Below, one piece after another: positions 35,328 through 47,761 of a stretch of 64,000 nt of DNA. A program made the translations under genes and the position numbers. Every line of letters begins with the position of its first letter. The first letter of the stretch is position 1. The notes beneath the pieces are model-generated. The model was not told the DNA's origin. It saw only the letters and a list, made by a program, of their open reading frames with translations, and made no database searches. This DNA comes from Benincasa hispida (taxonomy: Eukaryota; Streptophyta; Magnoliopsida; Cucurbitales; Cucurbitaceae). The DNA lies in NCBI RefSeq assembly GCF_009727055.1, contig NC_052359.1, positions 63,559,792 through 63,623,791 of the forward strand, read 5' to 3'.

Positions 35328-37339
35328 AACCAAGGCCTATTCCTAACAAGAGTTTCCCACACCTGCCTGGATTTTTTCCCATCTCCAGGCAGTTTTTCAT
35401 GCATTCATTCATTTGGTTGCTGACCCCCTTATCCGGTTTCTTGTGTTGAGGACGAGTAACATTTCCCCCTTCCAATTTGTCCCTGGAGCATCTGAATAAA
35501 CACAGCTACAAAGTTGTTTACAGGATAATCTAGCAATTGTTTTGTCCTGGATCTATGGTTACTGAAATTTATATGGAGTGGGTTATTGTTCATAGCTTGC
35601 CCATTCTAATAAGCAATGTACCCTAGTTCTAGAACTAGCTTAACATCTTTGTCATCATTGTAACTTAATGAGCTCATTAGATATAAGATTTAGTCTGTTT
35701 TCCAAGATTAAATATATGATATTTAAACTTTTTATCCTTTATTTGGCATTAAAATTATAGATTTTAGTCTTATTTTATTTCATGAATAATTTTCATATTT
35801 CTTTTATTCTCATCGCTAAACTTTCAACCATTGGTGTGTGGTTAAATGTAAGGGGTTTAAGGAATGGTTTTTACAGCTGTCCAAACCAATCCAAACTGAG
35901 TATAAATGCAAACTTGTCCTCACTCGTTTTCATCACTAGTAAAATGGTTATCTAGTTAAAGGACTTAACGAGAATGAGTTTAATCTATGGTGACCATCTA
36001 TTTAAGATAATATAATTCCTTGTGATATTCATCAAAATGGTGGTTCAGTTGATTGATTAAAGACGACTTTGTAAATTTAAAAACCTACCAAACGTGGTTT
36101 ATATTCAAATCAAGTAGGATTAGTGGCTTCATCAACTACTTTGCATGAAGAAAAGAAATATGAATTGCTTTTCCATTTTTTTAAAATGCAAATGAACTTC
36201 CATGTGAGTTGGTTGGTTCTAGCATGGCTGGATAAGAGAAAAACTATGGTGGTTTAGTTGATTGATTAAATAGATTTTAAGGACTTAGTTAAAGCTCTTT
36301 ATTGATTATTTGATTGGTGATATTCTTTTCATTTTATTATAGTAAGCAACCATAAGTGGTGTTACATGCATTCTTTTAAATTTTGGTCAAACCAGTATTA
36401 TACTTTATAAAAATTTGGTGTCATAACAAACTTTAATTAGGTGTTCTATTGTATAATAGGTCACATCTCTCTGTCTCTCTTCCCTTATGCTATGGTTTTT
36501 TTCCCAAACAAATTTTAAAAAAATCCATTGAATTGTTTGAATTACCAACTAAATTAATATTAATGATCAATTTTCTGTGTCTTGATCATTAGACTGACCG
36601 TGACGACTAAGATTTAAAGGGGTTTTCCCTTTAAAACAATATCATTATTGGTGTGAATTAATTAAGATATATACCATCGACCAAGAAGTTCGAAAATCTC
36701 TCCTACCCTCATATGTTTTGTTGAGTTTTTGTCTCCTAACTTGTCATGTCTTGTATTAATTAAGTTTCAACATAAATTAAACTTTCGATTTCATCAAATC
36801 AGAGACATATAGATTTAGTTAAATAATGATGAAATTTGTACCCTCTATCTAAATTTTGTGGATTAGCCTATTTTAATAAAAAAGTAATTAAAAAGTCTCC
36901 TTATACTGAAGGAATATAAAGTTTAAACATAATTGAGCTTAATTAAACATTATCTATAATTTTTCCTCGAAATTTTGATGTTCCAATAATATTAACTAAC
37001 CCTTAGAAATTTTCAGCCTGGCCATGCATGCAACCATATATCTCCATAATCCACCTGCTCTATTATGGTAAAAGGAAAAAGAAAAAGCACTTTAATTTTA
37101 AGTCAAACAAATAAAGAACCTTCTAATTTGCAACAACTCCCCCAAGTTTCTTTCAGTTTGCTCCATTATATTTCTCAGTACATAATTAATTCCTTAAAAA
37201 TAATTACACTTTTTTTTCAACCAACCTCTTCATATCTTCCTCCATTTAAAGGCCTGTTCCCAAGCTTCCATTTCTCACCATTACACAAAACCATCTAATT
37301 AAACAAATTCTTTCCCTCTTTAATTTCCCAGCTCACAAT
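35328..37339. other. Intergenic region between ELM1-like and CASP genes
   Basis: Contains the ELM1-like 3' UTR (to somewhere near 35700) and AT-rich DNA. No further gene, RNA or clear element is seen. The last 100 bp before 37340 are pyrimidine-rich, probably CASP 5' UTR. Confidence 0.5.
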
Positions 37340-38954
37340 ATGAAGAACTCCGGCGATTCAACCGTCATTGACGTGCCCCCGACCGCTGGCAGCAGCAAAA
37401 AGAAAGCGGTTGTTTCCACTGCTCCCCGACAAGCCGGCGGAGGGGTGAAGCGGGGGCTCGCCATCTTTGACTTCGTCCTAAGGCTTGGCGCTTTGGGCGC
37501 CGCCTTGGGGGCGGCGGCGTCCATGGGAACAAGTGATGAAACTCTCCCTTTCTTCACTCAGTTCTTCCAGTTTGAAGCTAGCTATGATGATCTCCCCACT
37601 TTTCAGTGAGTATTGATTATATAGTACAAGTAGAATTTGGCTAAGAAAATTTTAATTTAATCTCTATAATTTAATTTTATCTCGTTATATATCATACAAA
37701 TAACAATTTGAAAGTTTTAGTAACAAGATAGTTTACTTATAATTTTATAATATATTCATTTTTTTTCATAGAATTAAAGATCGAAGCATTCATCTTTGAG
37801 ATAGTAAATTATGTTTTTATTGATGGATGGGTCATTATATTGTTAGCTTGTTATTGGGTGGTTTAAAATATAGTTTAGGAATAAACTTTTAGGCAGGCTT
37901 AATTAAACTATCAAGACACCTTTGATTGAAATTTCTAAAACTATATGTGACGGGCGAAAATGAAATTAAGCTCATGTCATAAGTACGGTAAATTTGAAAT
38001 TTGACCATTAAAAAGATCAATACTTATTTAACATGATATAATAGTATAGGAAATTCTTTGAAACCATCGTAATTATGCCATTTTTAATGGGTAGATTATA
38101 AATTAAGGATAGTTTGATAATCATTTGGTTTTTTATTCCGGGAAATTATTTAAAATGATAATACTGCTAAAAATATTTATAACTATGATATTTTATTATT
38201 GGTTCATTTTTCTATATTTGAAAACAATAATTTTTAAAGATATGTTTATAAATATCCCTTTCCATCCAAATCAAGTTTCGAAAATTAAAAGAAAAAAAAA
38301 GTTTTTAAATTGTTTTTGTTTTTAAAATAAGTTGAGTACTAATATTTTTTAATTATTATAAAAGGTAGAGAGAAAATATACTTAATTTGGAAAAATAAAA
38401 AATAAAAATCAAATAATTATAAAAAATGAGCTTAAATAATTGAATTTATTGAATGTTAAAACATTTTAAAGTCGAATGGTACTAAAGGTGAGACTTTGAT
38501 GTAGATTCTTCCTCATAGCAATGGGAATTGTAGCAGGCTACCTGGTTCTCTCGCTACCATTCTCCATCGTCTGCATCGTCCGCCCGGGTGCGGTCGGAAT
38601 CCGATTACTCCTCCTCATTCTCGACACCGTATAACTCCGATCAAATTCAATTTCATTATAAACATATTATTCAATAACCACTTTTAATGGATTAAGTTTG
38701 ATATGAGTTTACTATATAAATATGTACATTTGCAGGTGGTTCTCACATTGGCCACGTCAGCCGCCGCCGCAGCAGCCGCCATAGTGTACCTGGCTCACGA
38801 CGGCAACACCAGCACCAATTGGCTGGCGATCTGCGATCAGTTCGAAGATTTCTGCCAGAAAATTAGCGGAGCAGTGATCGGCGCTTTCATCGCCGCCGTT
38901 CTCATGATGTTCCTCATCTTGTTATCTGCTTTCGCCATCAGAAACACTCACTAA
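37340..38954 (+). CDS. Casparian strip membrane domain protein (CASP)
   Basis: Three exons: 37340-37605, 38505-38628 and 38736-38954, with matched phases, giving 202 aa; AtCASP1 is about the same size. Four membrane spans are visible, at about residues 38-61, 88-112, 120-150 and 173-196. The first outer loop carries [20 protein letters not shown] and the second carries [14 protein letters not shown] with Cys163 and Cys170; both are signatures of true CASPs rather than distant CASP-like proteins. The Lys/Arg- and Gly-rich N-terminus is cytosolic. CASPs form plasma-membrane scaffolds in root endodermis that direct local lignin deposition; MYB36 controls them in Arabidopsis, but I cannot see a defined site for it here. 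Intron 1 (about 0.9 kb) contains a MITE. Codons are GC-rich compared with the AT-rich introns. Confidence 0.95.
38107..38431. mobile_element. Tourist-like MITE, copy 3, in CASP intron 1
   Basis: The left end GGATAGTTTGATAATCATTT and the inverted right end GCTCATTTTTTATAATTATT form degenerate terminal repeats. TTAA flanks both sides (38103-38106 and 38432-38435). The ends resemble those of the other copies; the interior is more diverged. Confidence 0.55.
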
Positions 38955-40410
38955 ATCCCGCCGGCGGGACCGGCGGACGTTCACTGGTCCGATCTCTGTG
39001 TTTCTGTTAAATATTTCGTATTGAAGGCCTTTTGGTTGTAATTTACCTGCTTTTCCCCTCATTTCTCTCTGTGTCTTGGTTTGGTTGGTCTTGGAAAATT
39101 TGGTTAAATATTAAACTGTAATTTTGTGCTTAAATACGTTTACTCCTAATGTATGATATTTATACTAAAAATGAATATTCATCTAAAATACTGCAAAAAT
39201 ATCGTTTAAATCATAATTTCAAATGAACACAAAAATAGCCTAAATCAAATTAACTTAACATATAAAAACTTGTATTATGATAGTGGTTCGATTTTTCTAC
39301 CTCATATATTGTCAATAATAATAATAATATCTAAGTGGTAATAATAATATAAGAAAGTTATATATTACATCTTTAATGTTTAAATATTGAGATTTGTGTT
39401 GATTTGATTCATGATTTTTCATCATTACAAATTTAATCATTTAAATATTTATATTTCTAAAAAATATTGGTCTACTAAACTCAAAATTGAAAATGAAGGA
39501 TTCTTAGATGTAAATTTGAAATTTATATTTAATAGAATACTTATTATTATTATTTTTTTTTGAAATTTTCATGAACTTAACAAATAAAATATTCAATTTT
39601 TAGGGTGTTATTAGAAACAAAATTGAAAGTTTGACATATTGCTACAAACATCATAACTAAACATGTAATCTAGAAAGAGAAAACACAATTTGATATATAG
39701 TGACTGTATATATACACATGTATGATTATAATTGACTTCTTTTTCCAAAGTTAATAGTTTTTTTTTTGGTTCAATCTTTTAATAAGAGTACCAAAATTAT
39801 AGTTAATAAACATAAAGATTTATTGGTTATATATTGGCATATTTAGTTGAGATTAATTAGTGATATATAGTAGAATTATACGCATTTAATTTATATACAA
39901 ATTAATGATAGATTTTATTTCTAAAGTTAATTATTGACTTCTTTTTTTAATATAATTGGAAGTAGAAAAATTTTAACAAGCTTTATGATTATTAACGTAA
40001 TCAATAATTATCGAATTATGCTCGATTTAATAATTTTTAGTTTATCAATTACAAGAAATACATACTTTCAATTATTTGTTCTAAAAGTGATATTTTATTT
40101 AAAATCTCTATTCTAAAAAAATGCTCTCACTATTTTTTTTTTTCAAATAATTTTTTAAAAAACAATTGTTATTGCTATCACAACATAAAAATAAATGTCA
40201 ATAACTATTAATAATTTCTTATTTTGATTAAAAATCTGAGAAATTTATTTTCTTTTTCCTCTTTTCCCTCTAAGCATATTTGATTAAAGGAGGTTTTCAA
40301 AACTAAAAAAATATATATGAAATAGTAAAATTTAATATATTTAATCTTTCATTAATTTTGATTGATGTTAGACTTCTATTGAGATCAGTATCTATCGATA
40401 TATATATATA
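38955..40410. other. Intergenic region left of the adapter
   Basis: AT-rich sequence after the CASP stop, including its 3' UTR. No gene or element is seen. It ends in a (TA)n-like stretch, GATATATATATATA, immediately before the adapter palindrome. Confidence 0.5.
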
Positions 40411-40448
40411 CTGTCTCTTATACACATCTAGATGTGTATAAGAGACAG
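40411..40448. other. Nextera mate-pair junction adapter (Tn5 mosaic ends)
   Basis: CTGTCTCTTATACACATCT (40411-40429) is followed directly by its exact reverse complement (40430-40448). The 19-mer is the engineered Tn5 mosaic end used in Nextera libraries. The head-to-head 38-bp palindrome is the circularisation junction adapter of Nextera mate-pair libraries. It is therefore non-biological sequence left in the assembly. The two flanks need not be adjacent in the genome. Confidence 0.95.
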
Positions 40449-40458
40449 CTTGTAAGTC

Positions 40459-40649
40459 GTGACGATGGCCGATTCCGTGTTAGGGTTCCAAGTAAATTTC
40501 GGCCTTCACAATTTGGGTTCGGCCCAGAATACGGCAGAATTGTGCTTTGAATCTTTTATAAAACTACCGGTCGCCATCGCTACTCCAGTCTGTCAAACCC
40601 CGGCCGCCGTTCTTTCCCCCGCTCTCTCGACTCGAAGATGAAGGCATAG
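40459..40649 (+). other. Upstream ORFs in the 5' leader of the RRM gene
   Basis: A 60-codon ORF (40459-40641, MADSVLGFQVNFGLHNLGSA...) and a 4-codon ORF (ATG AAG GCA TAG at 40638-40649) lie before the main ATG at 40671, both closed before it. If transcribed they could lower translation of the main ORF. The leader starts right at the adapter junction, so its upstream part may be misplaced. Confidence 0.4.
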
Positions 40650-40670
40650 TACCACTCTGATACTACTACA

Positions 40671-43600
40671 ATGGAGGCGATCAGAAAAGCGATGGCAATA
40701 TCTTCCAATCGTTGTGTTCTTCCCTCTCTATTTACTCTGCCGTCTCGTCTCGTCTCTTTCAGAGGCATAGCTTCGAAGCTTTTTGTTGGTGGTAAGCTCA
40801 ACGTTCTTCCTCTTTACTTCTCTGTTCATTTTCCGATTCACTATATCTACTTACTGTTTCATTCTACGTTTTGAAATTGAAATCACACTTTTTTGCGTTT
40901 TGTTGCGATTTTTCTTTCTGTGCTGATTAACTGTTCAACGGTTACTGTGACTTGAGCTAACTGTGTATGTTTGAACTAAGGTCTCTGTTATGACCGTATG
41001 TTAAGTTTTTTGAAGTATAAACTTTGTTTTAATCTTACAAGTGAAAGTACGACTATCTGAATGTTAGCTTCTGTGTTAATTTACTTGAGGAAACCACGAT
41101 CGTGGAAAATTCTGGAGAGAACTTCTGGTAGTGATATTCATTTCGTAATTGATATCTGTTGTATGTATTGTAAAGGATAAACATCTAATAGATATGCATA
41201 CTTTCTGCCAATGTTGATGTTAAAAACCAAAATGATGGATAGATATGAAAGGACTATACAGGATTATACAGGATTTGTAAAACGTTTCATCCTTGATCTT
41301 AGGTCGCATTTACTTATGGCGAGGAAAAAAAAAATAGCAGAACTTGTACATTCAGCGTCTCCCGCCAAGGGAAACACCAGGAAAAGAAAAAAAAAACAGG
41401 TCTAGGAAAACCTGGACTCTAGTAAGATTTCTTTAACTAAATTAGGAGTCTTGGTGTCCGCAAGCACCAAGCTGACTTTTGAGAGATCTTCCTCTTCACC
41501 ATTCAACACGTTTCTTTTTTCCACTACAAATGGCCTAAAAGATGGGCAAGTTCCTAAACTCCAAGCCCATGGCATAATGTAATGTATTGTAACTTCATCA
41601 TCCTCTAAGAGTGAAGTGTGGCATGTCTTCAATTCTTTTACTTGAATGGTTACTTCCAAACCATCTTTACCTCTATCAAATTTTTAATAGATTTATCTTT
41701 AGCAATTATACTAAACTGATTCATCATTTGCTGTACATAGCATCCATGATCAGTTTAAAGCTATCGACCCTAGCCATGGAGAGGTTGGAAATGAAGGAAG
41801 TTTTCATTACTTTAATTCTAGTGCCTTCTCTTGAAATACTTTTTAGGTTGTTCAAATATGTTTAGGCATGCTGCCCACCTACAAATTATAGAGTTATATA
41901 AAAAAATTTGAGGTAATGTGGTTAGTGCATTTTTTCATCCTGTAATGGTATTCCCTTTTGACCTGAGAACAAGTTCTTTGACTTCGAATTTATGTTTAAG
42001 TGAGGTTTTCGACAACCTTACCTGTTCTTTAGGTCGAACAACCATGTCCATGAGTTCTAATATGGGGTTTCCGAAGGGGAATGGGCTTCTTGAAGTGGGC
42101 TTTGCAGGAATGGTCCTGCCCTGACGTCTTCCTAGTGAATCTTGGCTTCTGCTTTGGCCTTACAGAATCTGGTAACCTAATGGACATTGGGAATCTGGGT
42201 GCAGGGAGTTGAAGAAGGAGGCATTTCTTGGAAGAGAGTAAAATAGGAATTTTACGATAGCGAACATGGATTTTTCTGGTTCATGATGTCTAAGAGGGGT
42301 TCTAAGGATGTTGAGGGTTCTTGAGGAGTAGGGTTTAGCCCATTTTAATGATTCTATCTTGGGATTTATAAATTTTATTTTACCTTCATTCTTAAAAATA
42401 TTTTTTATTATATTATTAATTTTATCTCTAGGTTTCTTATAATATTGGCTCTTTGTTTGGGCTTGCGTTTTTATATGATCCTTGGTTTTGTTCTTTCATT
42501 TAACTTAATGGAAATTAGTTCCTTTTAGAACTCAAGGACACGATTGTACAACCTATAGAACAAATTCTGTTCAAGTAAGGTCGTAATGGAAATTAGTTCT
42601 TCTGGGGGAAAAATAAGATAGTGGTGGACTTGTCGCAGGACCACGGTCCATTTGCTTAGAGTTAGAGTCTTTTGTTTTTTAATCCTGAACATGGAAGAGA
42701 ACATGTTTTTTTCCTGAAGTTTCAATCGTTGATTTCTCCCCTAATCTGCAAATTTATCTCGATAATTCATTGAAAGCTTGAGTATTCACATTCTTGTGTC
42801 AGAGAATGTGTTTCTTATCAAAATAACATTATTGTGTCATAGAAATTTCCCCACTAATGATACCTCTTTTGAGTTTGCTACAATTTCTTCAAAGACTATC
42901 ATGGCTTGTTTCCTTTTTCCATGAGCCTGAACTCCCTAAATCTTTCTGCAATTGTATTGGAAAGACCTACTTTGCTTGCCATTGCTCATTGTACTTGATC
43001 ACTAAAGTCGACCATAAATTCCCCGAAAAAGCTATAAAGGTGGAAGCTCCCTTAAATTCTCATAAGAAGAAAACCAATAGAGGCCTAGAGTGCATATGCA
43101 GCTTTAGCTTTACAAATCTAGGATGTGTAGGGTTCTTAAGCTTAACCTTGATTGTGAATTGCGATAATTGTTATTGTGTGTGTGTGTGTGTGTTTTGAGG
43201 AAACTTTTAGTGTGTTTTTGCCACATCGACTTGTTCTATAATAGGACTTGTGGATTTTGAGGAACTCAGCCAATATTTATCCCTCTCTCATTGTTAACCT
43301 TTGATCTCAAGCTTGTCACATTGATTAATAGAATTGATTACTATGCTTGAAAAGAAAACAGAATCATTTGTCGACGACAATGGTCTTGAGACTTTTGCTC
43401 TTGATTTTATCAGTCAATTCATATGACAATACCTTATTCCATATTGAGATCCTCTTTCTGGAATATTTTTGTACAGGACTCTCATTTTACACTACTGACA
43501 AGGGACTGTCAGAAGCTTTTTCTCAGTATGGTCAGGTTGTTGAAGGTGACTTCCATTTGAGATACTTTAGCTTTCACGTCTAACCTTGACAATTTAGTTT

Positions 43601-43913
43601 CATGGAGTATAACACAAATTTTCCAACTCCAGCTAAAGTTGTGATGGATAGAGTCTCTGATAAGTCAAAGGGATTCGGATTTGTCACCTTTGCATCCGAA
43701 GACGAAGCTCATACAGCACTGACAGAGATGAATGGAAAGGTCTGTACTTTCCTCGACCAGTACTTTTACATCTTAGAAATTAAGTCTAATGGTTATTTGC
43801 TGCAGCCTTTGAACGGAAGGGTTATCTTTGTGGACTATGCAAAACCAACATCCAAATTTCGTAGCGGAATTCCTATAGCGAGAGGACCTCCTGAGGAGAA
43901 AACTGATGAATGA
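40671..43913 (+). CDS. Small organellar RRM RNA-binding protein (SRBP11-like)
   Basis: Four exons: 40671-40791, 43477-43545, 43633-43739 and 43806-43913, with matched phases, giving 134 aa. There is one RRM domain: RNP2 is KLFVGGLS (residues 37-44) and RNP1 is KGFGFVTF (76-83), followed by LNGRVIFVDYAKP. The tail SGIPIARGPPEEKTDE matches Arabidopsis At5g06210 (small RNA-binding protein 11, annotated as chloroplast). The first 35 residues (MEAIRKAMAISSNRCVLPSL..., Ser/Arg-rich, no acidic residue after Glu2) look like an organelle transit peptide; plastid or mitochondrion cannot be decided here. Intron 1 is about 2.7 kb and holds a (TG)n run at 43175-43193 and scraps of ORFs in both directions. 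The start codon lies 223 bp right of a library-adapter junction, so the promoter region is unreliable. Confidence 0.93.
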
Positions 43914-46510
43914 TTGCTCATAAAATTTTATGTTCCGTCATTTCTCAAAAAGAAATTAGCTGAAAAGGAAGGGAACAATCCTTGTAGCTGTGCATGAAAA
44001 GTGTGATTCAGACATGTTCTTTCAGCACTTTCCTTCATGCCAGAGACGTGTTAAAAGCCTCAGGAAAAAGAGGCCAGCATGCAGGAATACTTAAAATTCG
44101 TCCAAATTAGATTAACAGGTTGATTTTTTTCTTTAAAATATTTTAAATTTTCTTCTTATTGGTTAAGTAGTACCCTATTAACTATGGCCAAACTTACGTT
44201 CGGACGTTTGTCCATATATTTTCTTATTTTGCAGATTGCCATATTGTGAATGCAATCTTTCTTTTTGCAGCAACTAGTCTCATGGTTAAAAATAAGGTTC
44301 AATTTTTTTTATCTTTATTTTAGTTCGGTCCCTAGACTTTCAAAATATGTATTATAGTTCTTGAACTCACAAAATAGGAAAAATTTTGGTCCTTCCTAAT
44401 CTTAGTCAACCTATGTAATCAATAATATATCCATTTGTTAGATGCTTAACGCACAAATGAGGATGAAGAAAATCATAATAGTTAATTTTTCATTAGTTCA
44501 AAGACTCGAAGAAAAAGTTCAGAGATTTTGTAAGTTATGAAACTGAGTTTAGGAATAACATAGGAATTAAAGCCTTATAATATCTCTAGAAATTTTCCTT
44601 TGCTTAGTCCTTAAGAGAGGTGGAAAGTATCCATGTGACTTCACATGAGGAACAGATGGCATTTTTCTTTGTTTACAATCTTTGAGCTCGAGGGAAAGGA
44701 AAAGAGAGTCACTAATTACTGCACGTAATCACTGAGGAAAGGCGAGAGAGTTGCGATTGATCACATGCAGATGTTGTGAGAGATAGGCTTGGGGTAGCGT
44801 AAGGGAGAAAATTTCCATTGCTAAGGGAGTCTATTCTTCTATTCATTGTTTCATATGTCAGCATCCTTTCTTAAATAATACATAGTCCACCAACATTAGA
44901 AAAGCATTTATAAAGATACAACTATAGTGTGAATTAAAGGAGGATGGTACTCTTAGAAATTTTCCTAGTATAAGGCATAGGAAACTTCGATAACTATGAA
45001 GTTAGGGCTTTACCTTTTGAGCCCGTCAACCAAAACACAATGGGTGTAAGCTTGAACTATAACGATATATATGTTTTTCTCTTTGGATTATCTATGAGTG
45101 TTCAGGTCAGCTTACACTCACCTCAACTAATTTCATAGGATAACCCGTTTGATCTTATAGTATTTGAGCGTTAAAGGAAACTCGTAGGATATTAAATTTT
45201 AGGTGAGTGGTCACAATTGATTGAACTCGTGACTTTTTAGCCCATCATTAGGGTCATGCTTTCTAATTTACAACTAGGTCAACCCATGATGGTTTTATTG
45301 ATATATGTGTTTATAATCTCTAATTTGGAGATGGTTGTTAGGTTTAGGGTAGATAGGTCAACCCATGATGGTTTTATTGATATATGTGCTTATAATCTCT
45401 AATTTGGAGATGGGTGTTATGTTTAGGGTAGAGCGGTCAAGTTGTGTAGAAATTGTTCAAGGAGGCCGAAACAAGCGTGGGGGGCCATAGAAGTCAATAT
45501 AATTAGTAAAAGATTGGGACGAAACATGTTTGAAGTCATGGTCTTAATAGTTTACAATTTTTTGACAACGAAATGTAGATATTTGTTATTAAATATGTAA
45601 ATAGTAGTTCAGGTATAGAAAAGCTGACTATGTGATGTTCTAGTTGTACATGAATTTGGGATGCATGGATTGACTTCGCATTTAATTTTACTGTTTTCTT
45701 TATCTGTGATATAAATTAGACAACATTACAAATGTTATTTTTGAACTTTAAAGTTGAGTCTATTTATTCAATGTATAAAAAGTTGTTAATAAGTTTATTA
45801 ATTTTTTCTGTCGCACTTATTTAGTATCCATACACTTGAAATGTTTTATAAGATCTTAAGCTTCTCCGTAGAGTAGTAGATCTAGAATTGTTGTTTATGG
45901 GGCTTTATATAAAATATTTTTAAAAATTATTTACAAGTAATTAAAAATGTAAATAAATTGAACCATTAATGCAATACATCACAATTGTCTTGTGGCTAAT
46001 CTAGAAATTTAATATGGAGGTATACCTTAGTATAAAATTAAACACATTAATGTATAGACGTTAGTAACTAATGTTTTTCTTTTCATTTTTTTTATTAACA
46101 ATAAATGAAATAAAATATAAAATTTTAATTATTTACTATACATTTTAAAAAACGTTTTAATTCATAAAATATTTATTTTAAATATAAAATCAAGTTTTGT
46201 ATATTTTCATAACATAGAAATAATGAATTTGTTAAATTGGATAACAAAATTTAGAAATATAAGCAAAATTGTAAGACGAGTAACTATTTGATTTTTTTGA
46301 AAATTAAACTTATTTTCTCTCAATTTCTTATAATAATTTGTATCAAGTAAAAGTTGAATTTTTAGCTAAATTTTAAATTTCAGAAATAAGTTTTTTGAAA
46401 ACTATTTTTTTAGTTTTAAAAATTTGTCTTAGTTAGATACCAAATTTAAAAAATTTAGACGTAAGAAGTTTTTATATACTTAATTTTAAAAAATTAAAAA
46501 TAAAAATCAA
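43914..46510. other. Intergenic region with a 79-bp tandem duplication
   Basis: No gene seen. AT-rich, with the duplication at 45276-45433. A diverged inverted MITE-like stretch appears to lie at about 46274-46514, adjoining the MITE that begins at 46511. Confidence 0.45.
45276..45433. repeat. 79-bp tandem duplication
   Basis: Adjacent copies 45276-45354 and 45355-45433 start AGGTCAACCCATGATGGTTT and share the block TAATCTCTAATTTGGAGATG. They differ at only a few bases. Confidence 0.9.
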
Positions 46511-46773
46511 GGCCTTATGTGGTAATTATTTTATTTTTGAAAATTTAGTCTATAGATATTCCTTTCACCTTCAAATTTCTTTTTACCAATGGTTTAAAAA
46601 TCAAGTTAGAATTTAAAAGCTAAAGAAAAAATAGCTTTTCAGAAATTGTTTTTTGGAATGTAGTTAAGAATTCAACTATTGTACTTAAGAAAAATGCAAA
46701 TCAATCTAAGAAATAGAGAGGAAATAAATTTAATTTTTTAAAATAAAAAAGAAACAATTATCAAATGATGTCC
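46511..46773. mobile_element. Tourist-like MITE, copy 4
   Basis: The left end GGCCTTATGTGGTAATTATT and the inverted right end GGACATCATTTGATAATTGT match the family. The interior aligns with the copies at 26633 and 51064 (e.g. TTCAACTATTGTACTTAAGA versus TTCGATTATTGTACTTAAAA). No clear TAA/TTA duplication is seen. Confidence 0.6.
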
Positions 46774-47761
46774 AAATAATTACCCAAGGATACCTAAATA
46801 AATTGGGTTAATTTTCCCCCATTCTTTTCTTCTTTGTTCTTTCTTCTTTTTGGAAAGATTTCAAGTAGATTTAGATGTTGATAACTTAAATGATAAATTG
46901 ACGAAATTAATGACAAAATTTTATTAGATAAAAAAGGTTTGATTTTTTTAGATATAAAAGTCCCCACAGTGAAACTTTTGAAGTGGTTGGAAAATTATGT
47001 TTGTAAATTTTTTCTTCCATGTTTAACCATTGAATTGATAGTTTGGCACTAAGCCAAATGCTCGTCTTATCAAGGAACTGGGTCATTTCAACATCCCTTT
47101 TTCTTTTCTTTATACATTATTTTAATGAAACTTTGTTGAAAAATTAATTACTTCTACTAATTTTGGACATTTACTTCGAATTAGCACAATGACCTACGTG
47201 TATTTATTTAGCTACTTATTTTATTTTTAACAATGCCATTTCTTAAAGGTCAAGTAACACTTAACATCTCCTTCTAAAATAATAATATTAATTATAAAGA
47301 GTAAAAAAGGATCAAATATTATTTATGGTTAAATCACTATTGTATCTATATAATCTATAAATTAATTCATAAGAGTGTGTTTAGTGAACTCCCCTCATTG
47401 TTTGGTCCAACGAATTGATAGGTCTCACTGCTAAAGTGAATATGACATTGCCAAAGCGTGGATAGTTCATACATCGGATTAGTGACCACGAAATCTGTAT
47501 TTTGAATTTTCCTATCCCCAAGCAATTGTACTAAATATTTGATAAAACATTTAAATCTTTAAACTTCCACTTGTTGAACTAAACAAAAACTTTAGTGATG
47601 ACATTATTTTATTTTATAATCTTAAATATCACATAAAATATATCTTTACAATTATGAAGATGGAGATTTAAGTTTTTTTTTCCGTCATATTTTATTTTAT
47701 AGTCTTAAATATCACATAAACAGAAATATTGTTTATTTTTTGAATTATATTTTATAGTTTT
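46774..47761. other. AT-rich intergenic region
   Basis: No gene or element recognised. The right part should hold the F-box gene 3' UTR (minus strand). Confidence 0.5.

Noticed and set aside
40411..40448. Natural hairpin, terminator or transposon end
   Set aside because: The sequence is exactly the engineered Tn5 mosaic end, head to head, which is a library adapter rather than plant DNA.
41402..41659. Minus-strand 85-codon ORF in RRM intron 1
   Set aside because: Looks like ordinary protein but matches nothing I recognise and has no partner exons; possibly a transposon scrap, not supportable as a gene.
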